A stretch of DNA of 6,496 nucleotides from Sphingobium sp. (lineage in GTDB: Bacteria > Pseudomonadota > Alphaproteobacteria > Sphingomonadales > Sphingomonadaceae), in assembly GCA_020051025.1 (NCBI GenBank), contig JAGVJS010000124.1:1-6496 (forward strand). The letters run 5' to 3'. Within the stretch, counting starts at the first letter, position 1; every line of letters begins with the position of its first letter. Both the position numbers and the translations under genes were made by a program. The notes under the pieces were generated by a model. The model searched no databases. It saw only the letters and a program-made list of their open reading frames with translations, and was not told where the DNA came from. Below, in pieces: positions 1 through 6,388 of this stretch.

Positions 1-185
1 CCGCCCGAACCCACCGGCACGCCGCGCCCGATCGCGTCGGCGACCGCCTGAGCAATCATCGGGTCGCCGGCAAGGCCGAGATAATCATTGGAGGCAAAGT
101 CGCGGCCGGCGCGGGGAATCAGACGACGGAGCCGCCCGCGCGACTCCAGCGCGGCAAGCTGCTTGGCATAGGGTTCGGCGGTCAT
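1..185 (-). CDS. bioF: 8-amino-7-oxononanoate synthase, N-terminal part (partial, runs off left edge)
   Basis: The minus strand from ATG at 185 reads an open frame of 61 codons to the window edge, so only the N-terminus is present. BioF is a PLP-dependent alpha-oxoamine synthase that condenses pimeloyl-ACP (or pimeloyl-CoA) with alanine in the first committed step of biotin ring assembly in the cytoplasm. The visible evidence is the DFASNDYLGLA stretch at residues 29-39 and GVPVGSGG from residue 55; these are the typical N-terminal signatures of the BioF/KBL family, and the spacing between them fits. The short N-terminus argues against sphingomonad serine palmitoyltransferase, a paralogue with a longer N-terminal extension. 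The PLP lysine lies outside the window. No clear Shine-Dalgarno precedes the ATG (the bases just upstream are GCCCCGCC), so the start rests on family length. Close relatives (2-amino-3-ketobutyrate CoA ligase, ALA synthase) cannot be fully excluded from 61 residues. Confidence 0.82.
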   Translation of the reverse strand, partial: MTAEPYAKQLAALESRGRLRRLIPRAGRDFASNDYLGLAGDPMIAQAVADAIGRGVPVGSG

Positions 186-356
186 GGCGGGGCTATAGGC
201 CCGGCCGGGGGAGGCGGCAAGCGGCGGCTTAACTTCGCATATTTCCCGCTTATTTTGTCATTTCATTTCCTGTGTTGGACATTTGGTTGCGCATGGCCAT
301 GGCGCCGGAGACAAGCGGGATAGTGCCCTTTTTCGGGCGTGTAGGACAGCGCGGCG
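186..356. other. Intergenic region between the MmeI-like gene and bioF
   Basis: These 171 bases lie between the stop of the restriction-modification gene and the start of bioF and must hold whatever ends the first and starts the second. There is an imperfect palindrome at 289-305 centred on ATGGCCAT with GCGC/GGCGC arms, and an AT-richer patch at about 235-275 that would be the natural place for a bioF promoter. On the minus strand that patch contains ATGACA (one mismatch to a TTGACA -35 box) at 257-262, but no good -10 box follows at 16-18 bases. A four-base-pair GCCC/GGGC stem at 325-338 is too weak to call a terminator. I see no gene here. Confidence 0.4.
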
Positions 357-3134
357 TCATTGGCTGGCCAGCTGCTGGTAAAGGGTGAAAAGATGCTCCA
401 CCCGCGCCCGGTCGGATGGGAAGGGCACGGGGCGATAGAGCCGGTCCACCGCCTGATCGAGATCGCGATGGGCGCGGCGCAATTCGATCGGCATGGTGTC
501 GGGGTCATAAAGGTCGGCGAGGGTGGAGCCGGCATTTTTCGGCAAAGCGCGGGCGTCGAGGACGGCTTGCGCTAATGCCTCGACATCCGTGCGTTGGACC
601 TCTGTGGTGCCGGGCCAAGGGAAGCAATTATATACAAGCCCGATAGAGTAACGGTAATCACTTTTCAGCCGCCCGCCGATCTGGCGCATCCAGACCATGT
701 GCATCCGGCTGGTCAGAATAGCGAAATCCCATAGTCCAGCGTCGGTAAGGATAGTAACTGCGTCACTGGGTATGGCGGGCGGTTCGAGCCATCCAATCGC
801 CGCATAGTCCCGCCTTTCGGAACTGACTCGTGGCATGACCAGAAATGGCTTGGATGGTATGACTGTGACGTGCCAATGGGCAGGTGTTTCAGCGAGCATC
901 AATGCGGACCGGCCCGGTGCCCGACTGCGTTCCGTCCTGCCTGACGGCGGCTTCTCGCCGCGTCGATAGGCGGCAACATTCTGCAACCGTTCACGTACGC
1001 TTATCATCTGGCGCATCATTGCTGGCGGCGCATCCTGCAACGCCAATATCCATCGCTGGCCATTGTTGAGATATTCATGCGCCCCAATGAACGGGCGCAG
1101 GAATCCATCCAGTCTCGGTTCTTCCCTCAACAGAGCTTGGCGCTCCAATTCCCCTACGATCAGATAGCCGCCGTCGATCGGCTTCGATCCGATGACGATC
1201 CGCCGCGCGCCGTTGATCGGCCGGCCTTCCTCCCGCACCACCAGATGGCGGTTGGCGGCGCCCGCGTCGAACAGATAGGCGGTCAGGGCGGCGTGGCGTG
1301 TCTCCACCGGTTCGCCCTTTGCGTCGGCATAGCTGAACAGGCGGCGTTCCTTTGGGGCGCTGGCCTGCGGGGCGAGGCCGACGATCACGCAATGCACCGC
1401 CGCCCGGCCGGGCCAGACGAAGGAGCGATGGGCAAAGGCGATCTCCATCCCTTCGCGGAACAGCAGGGGCCAGAGCTGGGCCACCTGTTCGCCCTGGACG
1501 ATGCTGTTGGTCGCGACGAAGGCGATATGCGCGGCGCCGGCCGCAGCGAAGCGGGCGGCCCTGATGAACCAGCCGGCGACATAGTCGAGCGTGCCGCCCG
1601 ATCCCGGCAGGGCGGCAATGCGGCGCAGCTGCGTGCGCTGCGCCTCGGTCTGATATTTGGCGCCGATGAAGGGCGGATTGCCGAAAATATAGCTGCACCG
1701 GTCGGGCGGCAGCAGGTCCGCCCAGTCCATTTCCAGCGCGTCGCCATGGCGGATATTGGGCGCGGTGACGAGCGGGATGCGGGCATAGGGACGGCCGAAA
1801 TCCTCGCCCAGCCGGGTGTTGGCGATATGGTCGGTCATCCACAACGCGACCTGCGCGATCTGGCTGGGAAATTCGTCGATCTCGATGCCGTGGAAGCGAT
1901 CGACATTGAGCCGGGTGAGGGCGGCCACATCCAGCACCTGTTGCACCGGGCCATCTGCGATCAGCCGTTCGCGGATGATCTCCCGCTCCAGTTCGCGCAG
2001 TTCACGATAGGCGACGACCAGAAAATTGCCCGCGCCGCAGGCCGGATCGAGGAAGGTCAGGCCGGCCATCCTGTCCTGCAAGCGGCGCAGCGCCGCGTCC
2101 CGGCCGGACCGCAATGCGCAGGCGCGGTCGAACTCGGCGCGCAGATCGTCCAGGAACAGCGGGCCGATCACCTTCAATATCGCCTCTTCGGGCGTGTAAT
2201 GCGCGCCCTGTTTCCGCCGCGTCACCGTGTCGATCACGCTTTCGAACAAAGATCCGAAGATGGCGGGCGACACATCGCCCCAGTCGAAGATGCTGGCGTC
2301 CAGCAGCATCTGGCGCATATCCCGGTCGAACACGGGCGTGGCGACGCGGCCGGAAAAGAGCGCGCCGTTGATATAGGGAAATTCGGCGAGATCGGCGTCC
2401 AGCCCCTGTTGCCGGCGATCGGGCGGGGTATCGAGCACTTCGAACAGTTCGATCAGCCAGCGGCCAAGATCGCGGCCGTCGGCGCTGGTGCGGGTTTCAA
2501 GGAACAGGAGGAATTGTTCGCGCCGCTGGAAAATGCCGGTGTCGTCGGCGAAGAGGATGAAGAGCAGGCGCACCAGCAGCCGTTCCAGATCGGCGCCGAC
2601 ATAGCCGCGCGCGGCCAGCGCATTGTGCAGCCGGCCCATCAGTTCGCTCGCCTTGCGATTGACCGGCGACTGGTTGCGCAGCAGGCGCGGCTTGGCGCCA
2701 AGGATGAAGTCGAACGCCTCGACATGGCGTTTGAGGTCGGGCAGCGGAAAGTGCCAGTGCTGGCGGGTTTCCAGATCGAGCAGTTCGAACCGCTGGAAAT
2801 CGCATACCATCATGTGGCGCGGCCGCTGCGCCTCCGGCAGCCAGTCATGATAGTCGAGCGCCTGCATCATGGCGCGGTCGAGATTGCGGCCGATGCTCTT
2901 CTGTTCGACGATCAGCGTGCCCGGCCAGAACAGGTCGATGAAGCCGCCGGTGCGGCGCGCATCGAGCGCCTTCACCCGCTGTTCGTAGACCGCCACCTGT
3001 TTGCGGGGGACACCGAAAATGGCGAAAAATTCGTCGTAGAAGCTTTGCGTCTGTCCCTTTTCATAGCCCTTGCCGCGCCATTCCTCTGAAAAATGGGCGG
3101 CGTTTGCACGAATTTCCGGCCAGCTGAGACGCAT
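357..3134 (-). CDS. MmeI-family Type IIL restriction-modification enzyme (single-chain endonuclease/adenine methyltransferase)
   Basis: This 925-residue protein matches MmeI (919 residues, TCCRAC, cuts about 20/18 bases downstream) from end to end as I recall that sequence. Seen in order: an N-terminal nuclease domain with the PD-(D/E)xK-type motif D67-x9-E77-Q-K79; a helical linker at about 150-300; methyltransferase motif X-like AHYTPEEA at 311-318; motif I FLDPACGAGNF at 361-371 (S-adenosylmethionine binding); catalytic motif IV NPPF at 486-489; a target recognition domain at about 620-840; and a C-terminal helical tail. All catalytic motifs are intact. Known for the family: one polypeptide both cuts DNA and methylates one adenine on one strand for self-protection, so no separate methyltransferase or specificity subunit is needed, and none is seen nearby. 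The start at 3134 is supported by GGGGGAGGG (3140-3148) five bases upstream and by the N-terminus lining up with MmeI. It follows the DUF2490-type gene by 93 bases; no convincing promoter is visible in that gap. The recognition-domain section has atypical codon use (separate entry). Confidence 0.95.
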   Translation of the reverse strand: MRLSWPEIRANAAHFSEEWRGKGYEKGQTQSFYDEFFAIFGVPRKQVAVYEQRVKALDARRTGGFIDLFWPGTLIVEQKSIGRNLDRAMMQALDYHDWLPEAQRPRHMMVCDFQRFELLDLETRQHWHFPLPDLKRHVEAFDFILGAKPRLLRNQSPVNRKASELMGRLHNALAARGYVGADLERLLVRLLFILFADDTGIFQRREQFLLFLETRTSADGRDLGRWLIELFEVLDTPPDRRQQGLDADLAEFPYINGALFSGRVATPVFDRDMRQMLLDASIFDWGDVSPAIFGSLFESVIDTVTRRKQGAHYTPEEAILKVIGPLFLDDLRAEFDRACALRSGRDAALRRLQDRMAGLTFLDPACGAGNFLVVAYRELRELEREIIRERLIADGPVQQVLDVAALTRLNVDRFHGIEIDEFPSQIAQVALWMTDHIANTRLGEDFGRPYARIPLVTAPNIRHGDALEMDWADLLPPDRCSYIFGNPPFIGAKYQTEAQRTQLRRIAALPGSGGTLDYVAGWFIRAARFAAAGAAHIAFVATNSIVQGEQVAQLWPLLFREGMEIAFAHRSFVWPGRAAVHCVIVGLAPQASAPKERRLFSYADAKGEPVETRHAALTAYLFDAGAANRHLVVREEGRPINGARRIVIGSKPIDGGYLIVGELERQALLREEPRLDGFLRPFIGAHEYLNNGQRWILALQDAPPAMMRQMISVRERLQNVAAYRRGEKPPSGRTERSRAPGRSALMLAETPAHWHVTVIPSKPFLVMPRVSSERRDYAAIGWLEPPAIPSDAVTILTDAGLWDFAILTSRMHMVWMRQIGGRLKSDYRYSIGLVYNCFPWPGTTEVQRTDVEALAQAVLDARALPKNAGSTLADLYDPDTMPIELRRAHRDLDQAVDRLYRPVPFPSDRARVEHLFTLYQQLASQ
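570..1160 (-). other. Target-recognition-domain segment with atypical codon use (possible recombined cassette)
   Basis: This part of the MmeI-like gene encodes roughly residues 659-855, the DNA-recognition domain. It is rich in codons such as ATA, GTA, CGA, CCA, GGA, ACA and CTA, which are rare in the rest of the gene. By hand count, about 61 % of 160 codons here (residues 685-844) end in G or C, against about 85 % of the 60 codons just before it (residues 600-659). The change is fairly abrupt near 1160 and again near 575. Residues equivalent to all the MmeI specificity positions (R769, D791, A792, K824, D826, R828) fall inside. The inference is that this segment was exchanged with a foreign allele while the catalytic part stayed host-adapted. 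Selection on this domain alone is a weaker alternative. Confidence 0.55.
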
Positions 3135-3209
3135 CGCTTCCCTCCCCCGATGAGACGGGAAAAGGCTGATGGATCAACGGGCTGGAGCAAAGCGGAGTTG
3201 GGACCGTAA

Positions 3210-3225
3210 CGGCTGGAAACAGCCG
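3210..3225 (-). terminator. Small hairpin directly after the DUF2490-type gene
   Basis: A perfect six-base-pair stem (CGGCTG/CAGCCG) with a four-base loop begins three bases after the stop codon of the DUF2490-type gene. On the transcript the loop is UUUC. No U-tract follows (the next bases are TTACGG), so it is at best a weak or Rho-assisted terminator. It could instead be a processing or stabilising structure between this gene and the restriction-modification gene. Confidence 0.35.
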
Positions 3226-3227
3226 GA

Positions 3228-3917
3228 TCAGAAGCTGAAGCTCAGTGCGAAGGACGCCACATTATCGTTGCTGTCGTCGGCGCCGGGGCGGAAGCCACGC
3301 TGGTGCAGATAGCCGATTTCCGCATTCACAGTCTTGGCGATCGGGGTGGTGATGGCAATCATGTTGCGCATCCGCTCTTCACCCTGGACCCGCTGGAAAT
3401 TGGTCTTGTTGAGGTCGACAAAACTCTCATGGCTCAGCACCAGCGCGGTCTTGCCGCCTTCGCGCAAGGGCATGGTAAGCTTCACATAGGGGCGCAGCCG
3501 CCAGGCGGTGCCGTCCACCCCGTCGCGCCAGCGCTCCTCCATCCGCATCCGGGCGCTGATCGAGACGCGGCCGATCTTCGCGATATTGTCGAAGGTCAGC
3601 TGCTGGCGGCCGCGATGCTCCATAACGGTGAAATCCCCGCCGGCATATTGCGGGTCATGAGTGTAGCCGGCCCAGATCGTCACCGCCTTCGACAGCTTGT
3701 AACCGATCAGCGTGTTGGATTCGATTTCGTAGAGGCCGTTGCGATCGTCGCTGAAGCGGGCGACCAGTTCCTGCGACAGGCGCCAATGATCGTCCAGCTT
3801 CACCGTAGCGCTGGCCGTGGTCCAGAGCTGTTCATCTTCGCTGGCATAGGCGGGGGCAGCGACCCATAGCAGGGACAGGGCGGCAACGGACGACAGGCAC
3901 AAGCGAATGGAGCGCAC
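3228..3917 (-). CDS. DUF2490-type predicted outer-membrane beta-barrel protein
   Basis: The 229-residue product (from the GTG start) begins with a clear Sec signal peptide: a basic MRSIR start, a hydrophobic core at about 6-21 and a likely cut after AYA at residue 25, before SEDEQ. The mature part is made of alternating short strands with aromatic residues (for example LWTTASATVKL, TIWAGYTHDP, RLRPYVKLTMPL) and ends ASFALSFSF. A C-terminal phenylalanine after an amphipathic strand is the usual signal for the outer-membrane BAM machinery. This pattern fits the DUF2490 family of uncharacterised barrel proteins; the assignment comes from recognition, not a search, and no reaction or ligand can be given. 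Start choice: an in-frame ATG at 3974 would add 19 residues (MSLVSHIW...) ahead of the signal peptide and has no obvious ribosome binding site, whereas GTG at 3917 has GGGAGAGG seven bases upstream. The next gene downstream, 93 bases away, is the restriction-modification enzyme, with no evident functional link. Confidence 0.8.
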   Translation of the reverse strand: MRSIRLCLSSVAALSLLWVAAPAYASEDEQLWTTASATVKLDDHWRLSQELVARFSDDRNGLYEIESNTLIGYKLSKAVTIWAGYTHDPQYAGGDFTVMEHRGRQQLTFDNIAKIGRVSISARMRMEERWRDGVDGTAWRLRPYVKLTMPLREGGKTALVLSHESFVDLNKTNFQRVQGEERMRNMIAITTPIAKTVNAEIGYLHQRGFRPGADDSNDNVASFALSFSF

Positions 3918-3924
3918 GGCATTT

Positions 3925-3932
3925 CCTCTCCC
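3925..3932 (-). promoter_or_regulatory. Ribosome binding site deciding the GTG start of the DUF2490-type gene
   Basis: GGGAGAGG on the minus strand lies seven bases ahead of GTG at 3917. It is the only good Shine-Dalgarno near the 5' end of this gene and makes the GTG a better start than the in-frame ATG at 3974. An out-of-frame ATG lies between this site and the GTG (AAATGCCGTG); its frame is judged not to be coding. Confidence 0.6.
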
Positions 3933-3978
3933 AAACAACGGGTCGTCGCGCCAAATATGACTAACAAGTGACATCTCA

Positions 3979-4005
3979 GCGTCATTTATATTTCTATTTT
4001 ATGAC
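3979..4005. promoter_or_regulatory. AT-rich patch with GTCAT/ATGAC inverted repeat (possible promoter/operator)
   Basis: Within an otherwise GC-rich region, the arms GTCAT (3981-3985) and ATGAC (4001-4005) enclose 15 bases that are almost all A and T. It lies 62-88 bases upstream of the preferred GTG start of the DUF2490-type gene, so it is a reasonable place for its promoter or a regulator site. On the minus strand TTGTCA and TATAAA hexamers occur but only about 11 bases apart, so I cannot assign a standard -35/-10 pair. The decamer TAAATGACGC found here recurs upstream of the S9 peptidase gene. Confidence 0.3.
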
Positions 4006-4093
4006 AATCATTGCCCTGTTGGCGCGTCATCATGGCTGGACTCAGTCTGAGCCGGCATAGCGGTATAAAATGACGAAAACATGCATGTCGTCG

Positions 4094-4131
4094 ATCGCAG
4101 CATTGCCAAGGATCTGCCTTGACGATGCGAT
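4094..4131. repeat. Nested inverted repeat
   Basis: The outer arms are ATCGCA (4094-4099) and TGCGAT (4126-4131). The inner arms are CAAGG (4107-4111) and CCTTG (4117-4121) around a five-base loop. The internal loop between the two stems is uneven (seven and four bases). It could fold in RNA of either strand or be a degenerate repeat unit; its role is unknown. Confidence 0.35.
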
Positions 4132-4185
4132 GCGGCCGGGCGCCTATCTTCGAGGCGACTCATGCGCCGGCGATGGCGGATGCAT

Positions 4186-4230
4186 GCAAGAACGCCTTTG
4201 CCGGACGCCCGCGCACGCTGTCGTTCTTGC
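4186..4230. repeat. Nine-base perfect inverted repeat, 27-base spacer
   Basis: GCAAGAACG (4186-4194) and CGTTCTTGC (4222-4230) are exact reverse complements separated by 27 bases of very GC-rich sequence. It ends three bases before the first hairpin of the REP-like element, so it may be part of the same composite repeat. Confidence 0.45.
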
Positions 4231-4233
4231 TGA

Positions 4234-4334
4234 AGCATCCGATCTGATTGCATCGGCTCGGATGCTCTAGGGTCTTGTTTTGCCGCGTTTTCAGAGTCAG
4301 CAGCAGATTCCATCTGCTTAGAAAACGCTCTAGG
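4234..4334. repeat. REP-like intergenic repeat element with two hairpins
   Basis: The first palindrome has perfect nine-base arms AGCATCCGA (4234-4242) and TCGGATGCT (4258-4266) around 15 bases. The second has outer arms GCGTTTTC (4285-4292) and GAAAACGC (4321-4328) and an inner stem AGCAGAT/ATCTGCT (4302-4308, 4312-4318) with a three-base loop. The octamer GCTCTAGG occurs as a direct repeat, after the first palindrome (4264-4271) and at the end of the second (4327-4334), 63 bases apart, bounding the second unit. From memory, similar CTAGAGCGTTTTC-type palindromes occur many times between genes in sphingomonad and other alphaproteobacterial genomes, so I read this as a multicopy REP/BIME-like element; copy number cannot be seen from one window. 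Confidence 0.6.
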
Positions 4335-4355
4335 TCGCGACCTTCAAGGACCATG

Positions 4356-4380
4356 CCGGCCTGAGCCGCGCTCAGGCCGG
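4356..4380 (-). terminator. Strong hairpin at the 3' end of the S9 peptidase gene
   Basis: The arms CCGGCCTGAGC (4356-4366) and GCTCAGGCCGG (4370-4380) form a perfect eleven-base-pair stem with a three-base loop. The TGA stop codon (4374-4372) and the last two codons of the S9 gene lie inside the stem. No U-tract follows, so this is a terminator-like or 3'-end protecting structure, not a textbook intrinsic terminator. Confidence 0.6.
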
Positions 4381-6330
4381 ATTATGCGCCTTCAGGAAAG
4401 CGTCCATCTTCTCCAGAAATTCCAGTCGGTCGGCCTCGCGTGAGAAGAAATGGTCGGCCAGCGGCTGTTCGACATAGATATAATCCTGGCCCGCCACCTT
4501 GCCGGCCGCCTTCAGCTTTTCCGCCATCTCGCGCGACTGGGTGACGGGCACGCGCCGGTCCTTCTTGCCGTGCATCAGCAGGATCGGGGTGGAAAATTGC
4601 CCGGCAAAGCCGATCGGCGAGACGGCAGCGAAATCGGGGGCCTGTTCCTTCATCCAGTCCTTGCGCCCGCCATGGTTCAGGAAACGGCCGTCATAGCGCA
4701 TCATCGCCGCCAGATCCGACACGCCGGCATAGGAAATGGCGCAGCGATATTTCGCGCCGTTGCGCTGGGCCGCGCGCATCGCCGCATAGCCGCCATAGGA
4801 GGCGCCGACCATGCAGACGCGCTTGGGATCGGCCAGCCCCTGCTGCACCGCCCAGTCGACCGCGTCATTAAGGTCGTCCTGCATGGCGAGGCCCCATTGC
4901 CCCTCGCCCTTTTTCGCAAAGGCAGTGCCATAACCAGACGATCCGCGATAATTGGGTTGCAGCACGGCATAGCCGCGCCAGGCCAGATATTGCACCCACC
5001 AGTCCCATTCCTCGCTGTCGCGGGCAAAAGGGCCGCCATGGGGCATCAGGATCAGTGGCAGATTTTTCGCGTCCCTGCCCATGGGAAGGGTCAGGACGGC
5101 GGCGATTTCCAGCCCGTCGCGCGCCTTGTAGCGGATGGTCTTGACCGGGGAGAGGCGGGCCTTGTTCGGGAACTGGTCGCTGACGCGCGACAGCACGCTC
5201 ATCGCGCCGGCGGCGGTGTCGTAATAATAATAGGCGCCCGGCTGATCGGCGGTGCCGACATGGACGATCAGCTTCTGCCCGTCGCGGCTGGTGGACACGA
5301 TGCGGGCGCGCCGGTCGCCCACCGCCTTGTCGATATCGGTCTGAATCTTGGCCAGATTGGCGTCGAACCAATGGACCGCCGGCGCGTCGGCGGTGTAGCG
5401 CACGCCGGCAAGGCCGGTGCCGGCCGCATCCTCCTGTATCCCGCCCAGGTCGAAACCGGGCGCGGAGAAGATCTTGCGGCCCAGTTCCAGCGTGCCGAGG
5501 TCCAGTTCATAGAGCGCATCGGTTCCTTCGCGGTCGTCGCTGGCAATCGCCTTGCCCGGGTCGGCGGTGAACAGCAGCGGCGTCACCAGCGATTCGTCGC
5601 GGCGGCGATCGGCCCGGTCGACCACGCGGAAACCGGCCTTGGCATCAGGGCGGTAGAGCAGGGTCGATGTGCGGCTGGAGTCATTATAGCCCACGCCCAT
5701 CCGCACCGTGCCGGCGGCATCGGCATACCAGCCGCGCACATTCTGCCGGGGCGGAACGACATGACGCATCCGGCCGGTGGTGACGTCGATTTCGTCCACC
5801 TTGGGCCAGAAGCCGGGGTCATTGTAGAAAATGGACGTCTGATAGGACAGCAGGATGCGCGGGCTGCCGTCGCGGGCGATCCAGATGACGTCGTCGGCAC
5901 TTTGCGCGGCAACATTTTTGGCCAGCAGCATCACCTTGCTGCCGTCGCGTTTTACGCTGACGACGCGGCTGATATACCATGCGCTGCCCTGCACGTTGGA
6001 TTCACTGCCCACGCCGGCGATCAGCCAGTCGTCATTGACCCATTGCCACCAGTTGAGGTCGTTTTCACCCAGACCCAGCGACCGGATGCGATTGGGGCCT
6101 TCACGGACGTCGGCGATGACCAGTCGCAATTCGCCGTTGATCGCCACCCGGCTGGCGACATGCAGGCCGTCGGGCGAGAGGGTTGGCCGGCTCATCAGCG
6201 GCAGGGCGGCGAAATCCTTGATCGTCCATTGGCGCGGCTTGGCCGGCGTCGTGGTTTCCGCCGGTGGCGTCTGCGCCAGCGCGCTTCCGCAAATGGCTGC
6301 GCTCGCAAGCAGCATGATGATGCGCGACAT
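4372..6330 (-). CDS. Secreted S9-family serine peptidase (prolyl oligopeptidase family, acylaminoacyl-peptidase/DPP-like)
   Basis: This complete 652-residue protein starts with a signal peptide (MSRIIMLLAS..., likely cut after ALA at residue 19, before QTPP), so it should act in the periplasm. Residues of about 35-390 form the N-terminal beta-propeller typical of S9 enzymes (repeated strand motifs such as LSPDGLHVAS and VSTSRDGQKLIV), which limits access to short peptides. Residues of about 395-650 are the alpha/beta-hydrolase catalytic domain: HGGPF at 431-435 (oxyanion region), nucleophile Ser511 in GASYGGY, Asp591 in MHGKKDRRVP and His627 in LADHFFS. All three triad residues are present, so it is predicted active as an aminopeptidase or oligopeptidase; the exact substrate cannot be read from sequence. 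The start at 6330 gives the basic residue needed at the head of the signal peptide and has GGGGGG (6334-6339) just upstream; the next Met (residue 6) would be too far from it. Many sphingomonads carry several such paralogues. It appears to be a single-gene unit, with its own promoter candidate and closing hairpin. Confidence 0.95.
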   Translation of the reverse strand: MSRIIMLLASAAICGSALAQTPPAETTTPAKPRQWTIKDFAALPLMSRPTLSPDGLHVASRVAINGELRLVIADVREGPNRIRSLGLGENDLNWWQWVNDDWLIAGVGSESNVQGSAWYISRVVSVKRDGSKVMLLAKNVAAQSADDVIWIARDGSPRILLSYQTSIFYNDPGFWPKVDEIDVTTGRMRHVVPPRQNVRGWYADAAGTVRMGVGYNDSSRTSTLLYRPDAKAGFRVVDRADRRRDESLVTPLLFTADPGKAIASDDREGTDALYELDLGTLELGRKIFSAPGFDLGGIQEDAAGTGLAGVRYTADAPAVHWFDANLAKIQTDIDKAVGDRRARIVSTSRDGQKLIVHVGTADQPGAYYYYDTAAGAMSVLSRVSDQFPNKARLSPVKTIRYKARDGLEIAAVLTLPMGRDAKNLPLILMPHGGPFARDSEEWDWWVQYLAWRGYAVLQPNYRGSSGYGTAFAKKGEGQWGLAMQDDLNDAVDWAVQQGLADPKRVCMVGASYGGYAAMRAAQRNGAKYRCAISYAGVSDLAAMMRYDGRFLNHGGRKDWMKEQAPDFAAVSPIGFAGQFSTPILLMHGKKDRRVPVTQSREMAEKLKAAGKVAGQDYIYVEQPLADHFFSREADRLEFLEKMDAFLKAHNPA

Positions 6331-6359
6331 AGTCCCCCCATATGATCGACCCCAGGGCC

Positions 6360-6388
6360 GATATAGGGTGGCATACGTCGCGCGTCAT
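6360..6388 (-). promoter_or_regulatory. Candidate sigma-70-type promoter of the S9 peptidase gene
   Basis: On the minus strand ATGACG (6388-6383) and TATATC (6365-6360) are spaced by exactly 17 bases, matching four of six positions each to TTGACA and TATAAT. The -10 box ends 29 bases before the ATG at 6330, which would give a leader of about 22 bases containing the G-rich ribosome binding site. This is a pattern match only. Confidence 0.42.

Larger units (their letters stand above)
3918..4371. other. Gene-poor region with a chain of inverted repeats
   Basis: These 454 bases separate the S9 peptidase gene from the preferred start of the DUF2490-type gene. From low to high coordinates they hold the DUF2490 leader and its ribosome binding site, the AT-rich patch at 3979-4005, a nested inverted repeat at 4094-4131, a nine-base inverted repeat at 4186-4230, a two-hairpin REP-like element at 4234-4334, and most of the hairpin closing the S9 gene. 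Open frames of 66-101 codons cross the region on both strands, but they run straight through the inverted repeats, have low-complexity basic products and lack convincing ribosome binding sites, so I do not call them genes. A small non-coding RNA is possible but has no clear promoter. Confidence 0.55.

Noticed and set aside
325..338. GCCC/GGGC stem with a T-rich loop downstream of the MmeI-like gene as an intrinsic terminator
   Set aside because: There are only four base pairs, the T/A run lies in the loop and not after the stem, so it does not fit an intrinsic terminator on either strand.
263..535. Minus-strand open frame of 90 codons overlapping the 3' end of the MmeI-like gene
   Set aside because: It mostly overlaps the real coding frame out of phase, has a proline/threonine/arginine-rich shadow-type product and no evident ribosome binding site.
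1077..3089. Long plus-strand open frame of 670 codons opposite the MmeI-like gene
   Set aside because: It is an antisense shadow caused by the high-GC codon bias; the minus-strand frame matches a known family from end to end, while this product resembles nothing I recognise.
3135..3227. TTGATC with a 17-base spacer to CTCATC as a promoter of the MmeI-like gene
   Set aside because: The -10 hexamer is a poor match to consensus, so this is not distinguishable from chance.
4008..4313. Minus-strand open frame of 101 codons in the intergenic region
   Set aside because: It runs through the REP-like palindromes and the nine-base inverted repeats, has a low-complexity basic product and no convincing ribosome binding site.
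4450..6345. Long plus-strand open frame of 631 codons opposite the S9 peptidase gene
   Set aside because: It is an antisense shadow of the peptidase; the minus-strand product has a signal peptide and a full catalytic triad.
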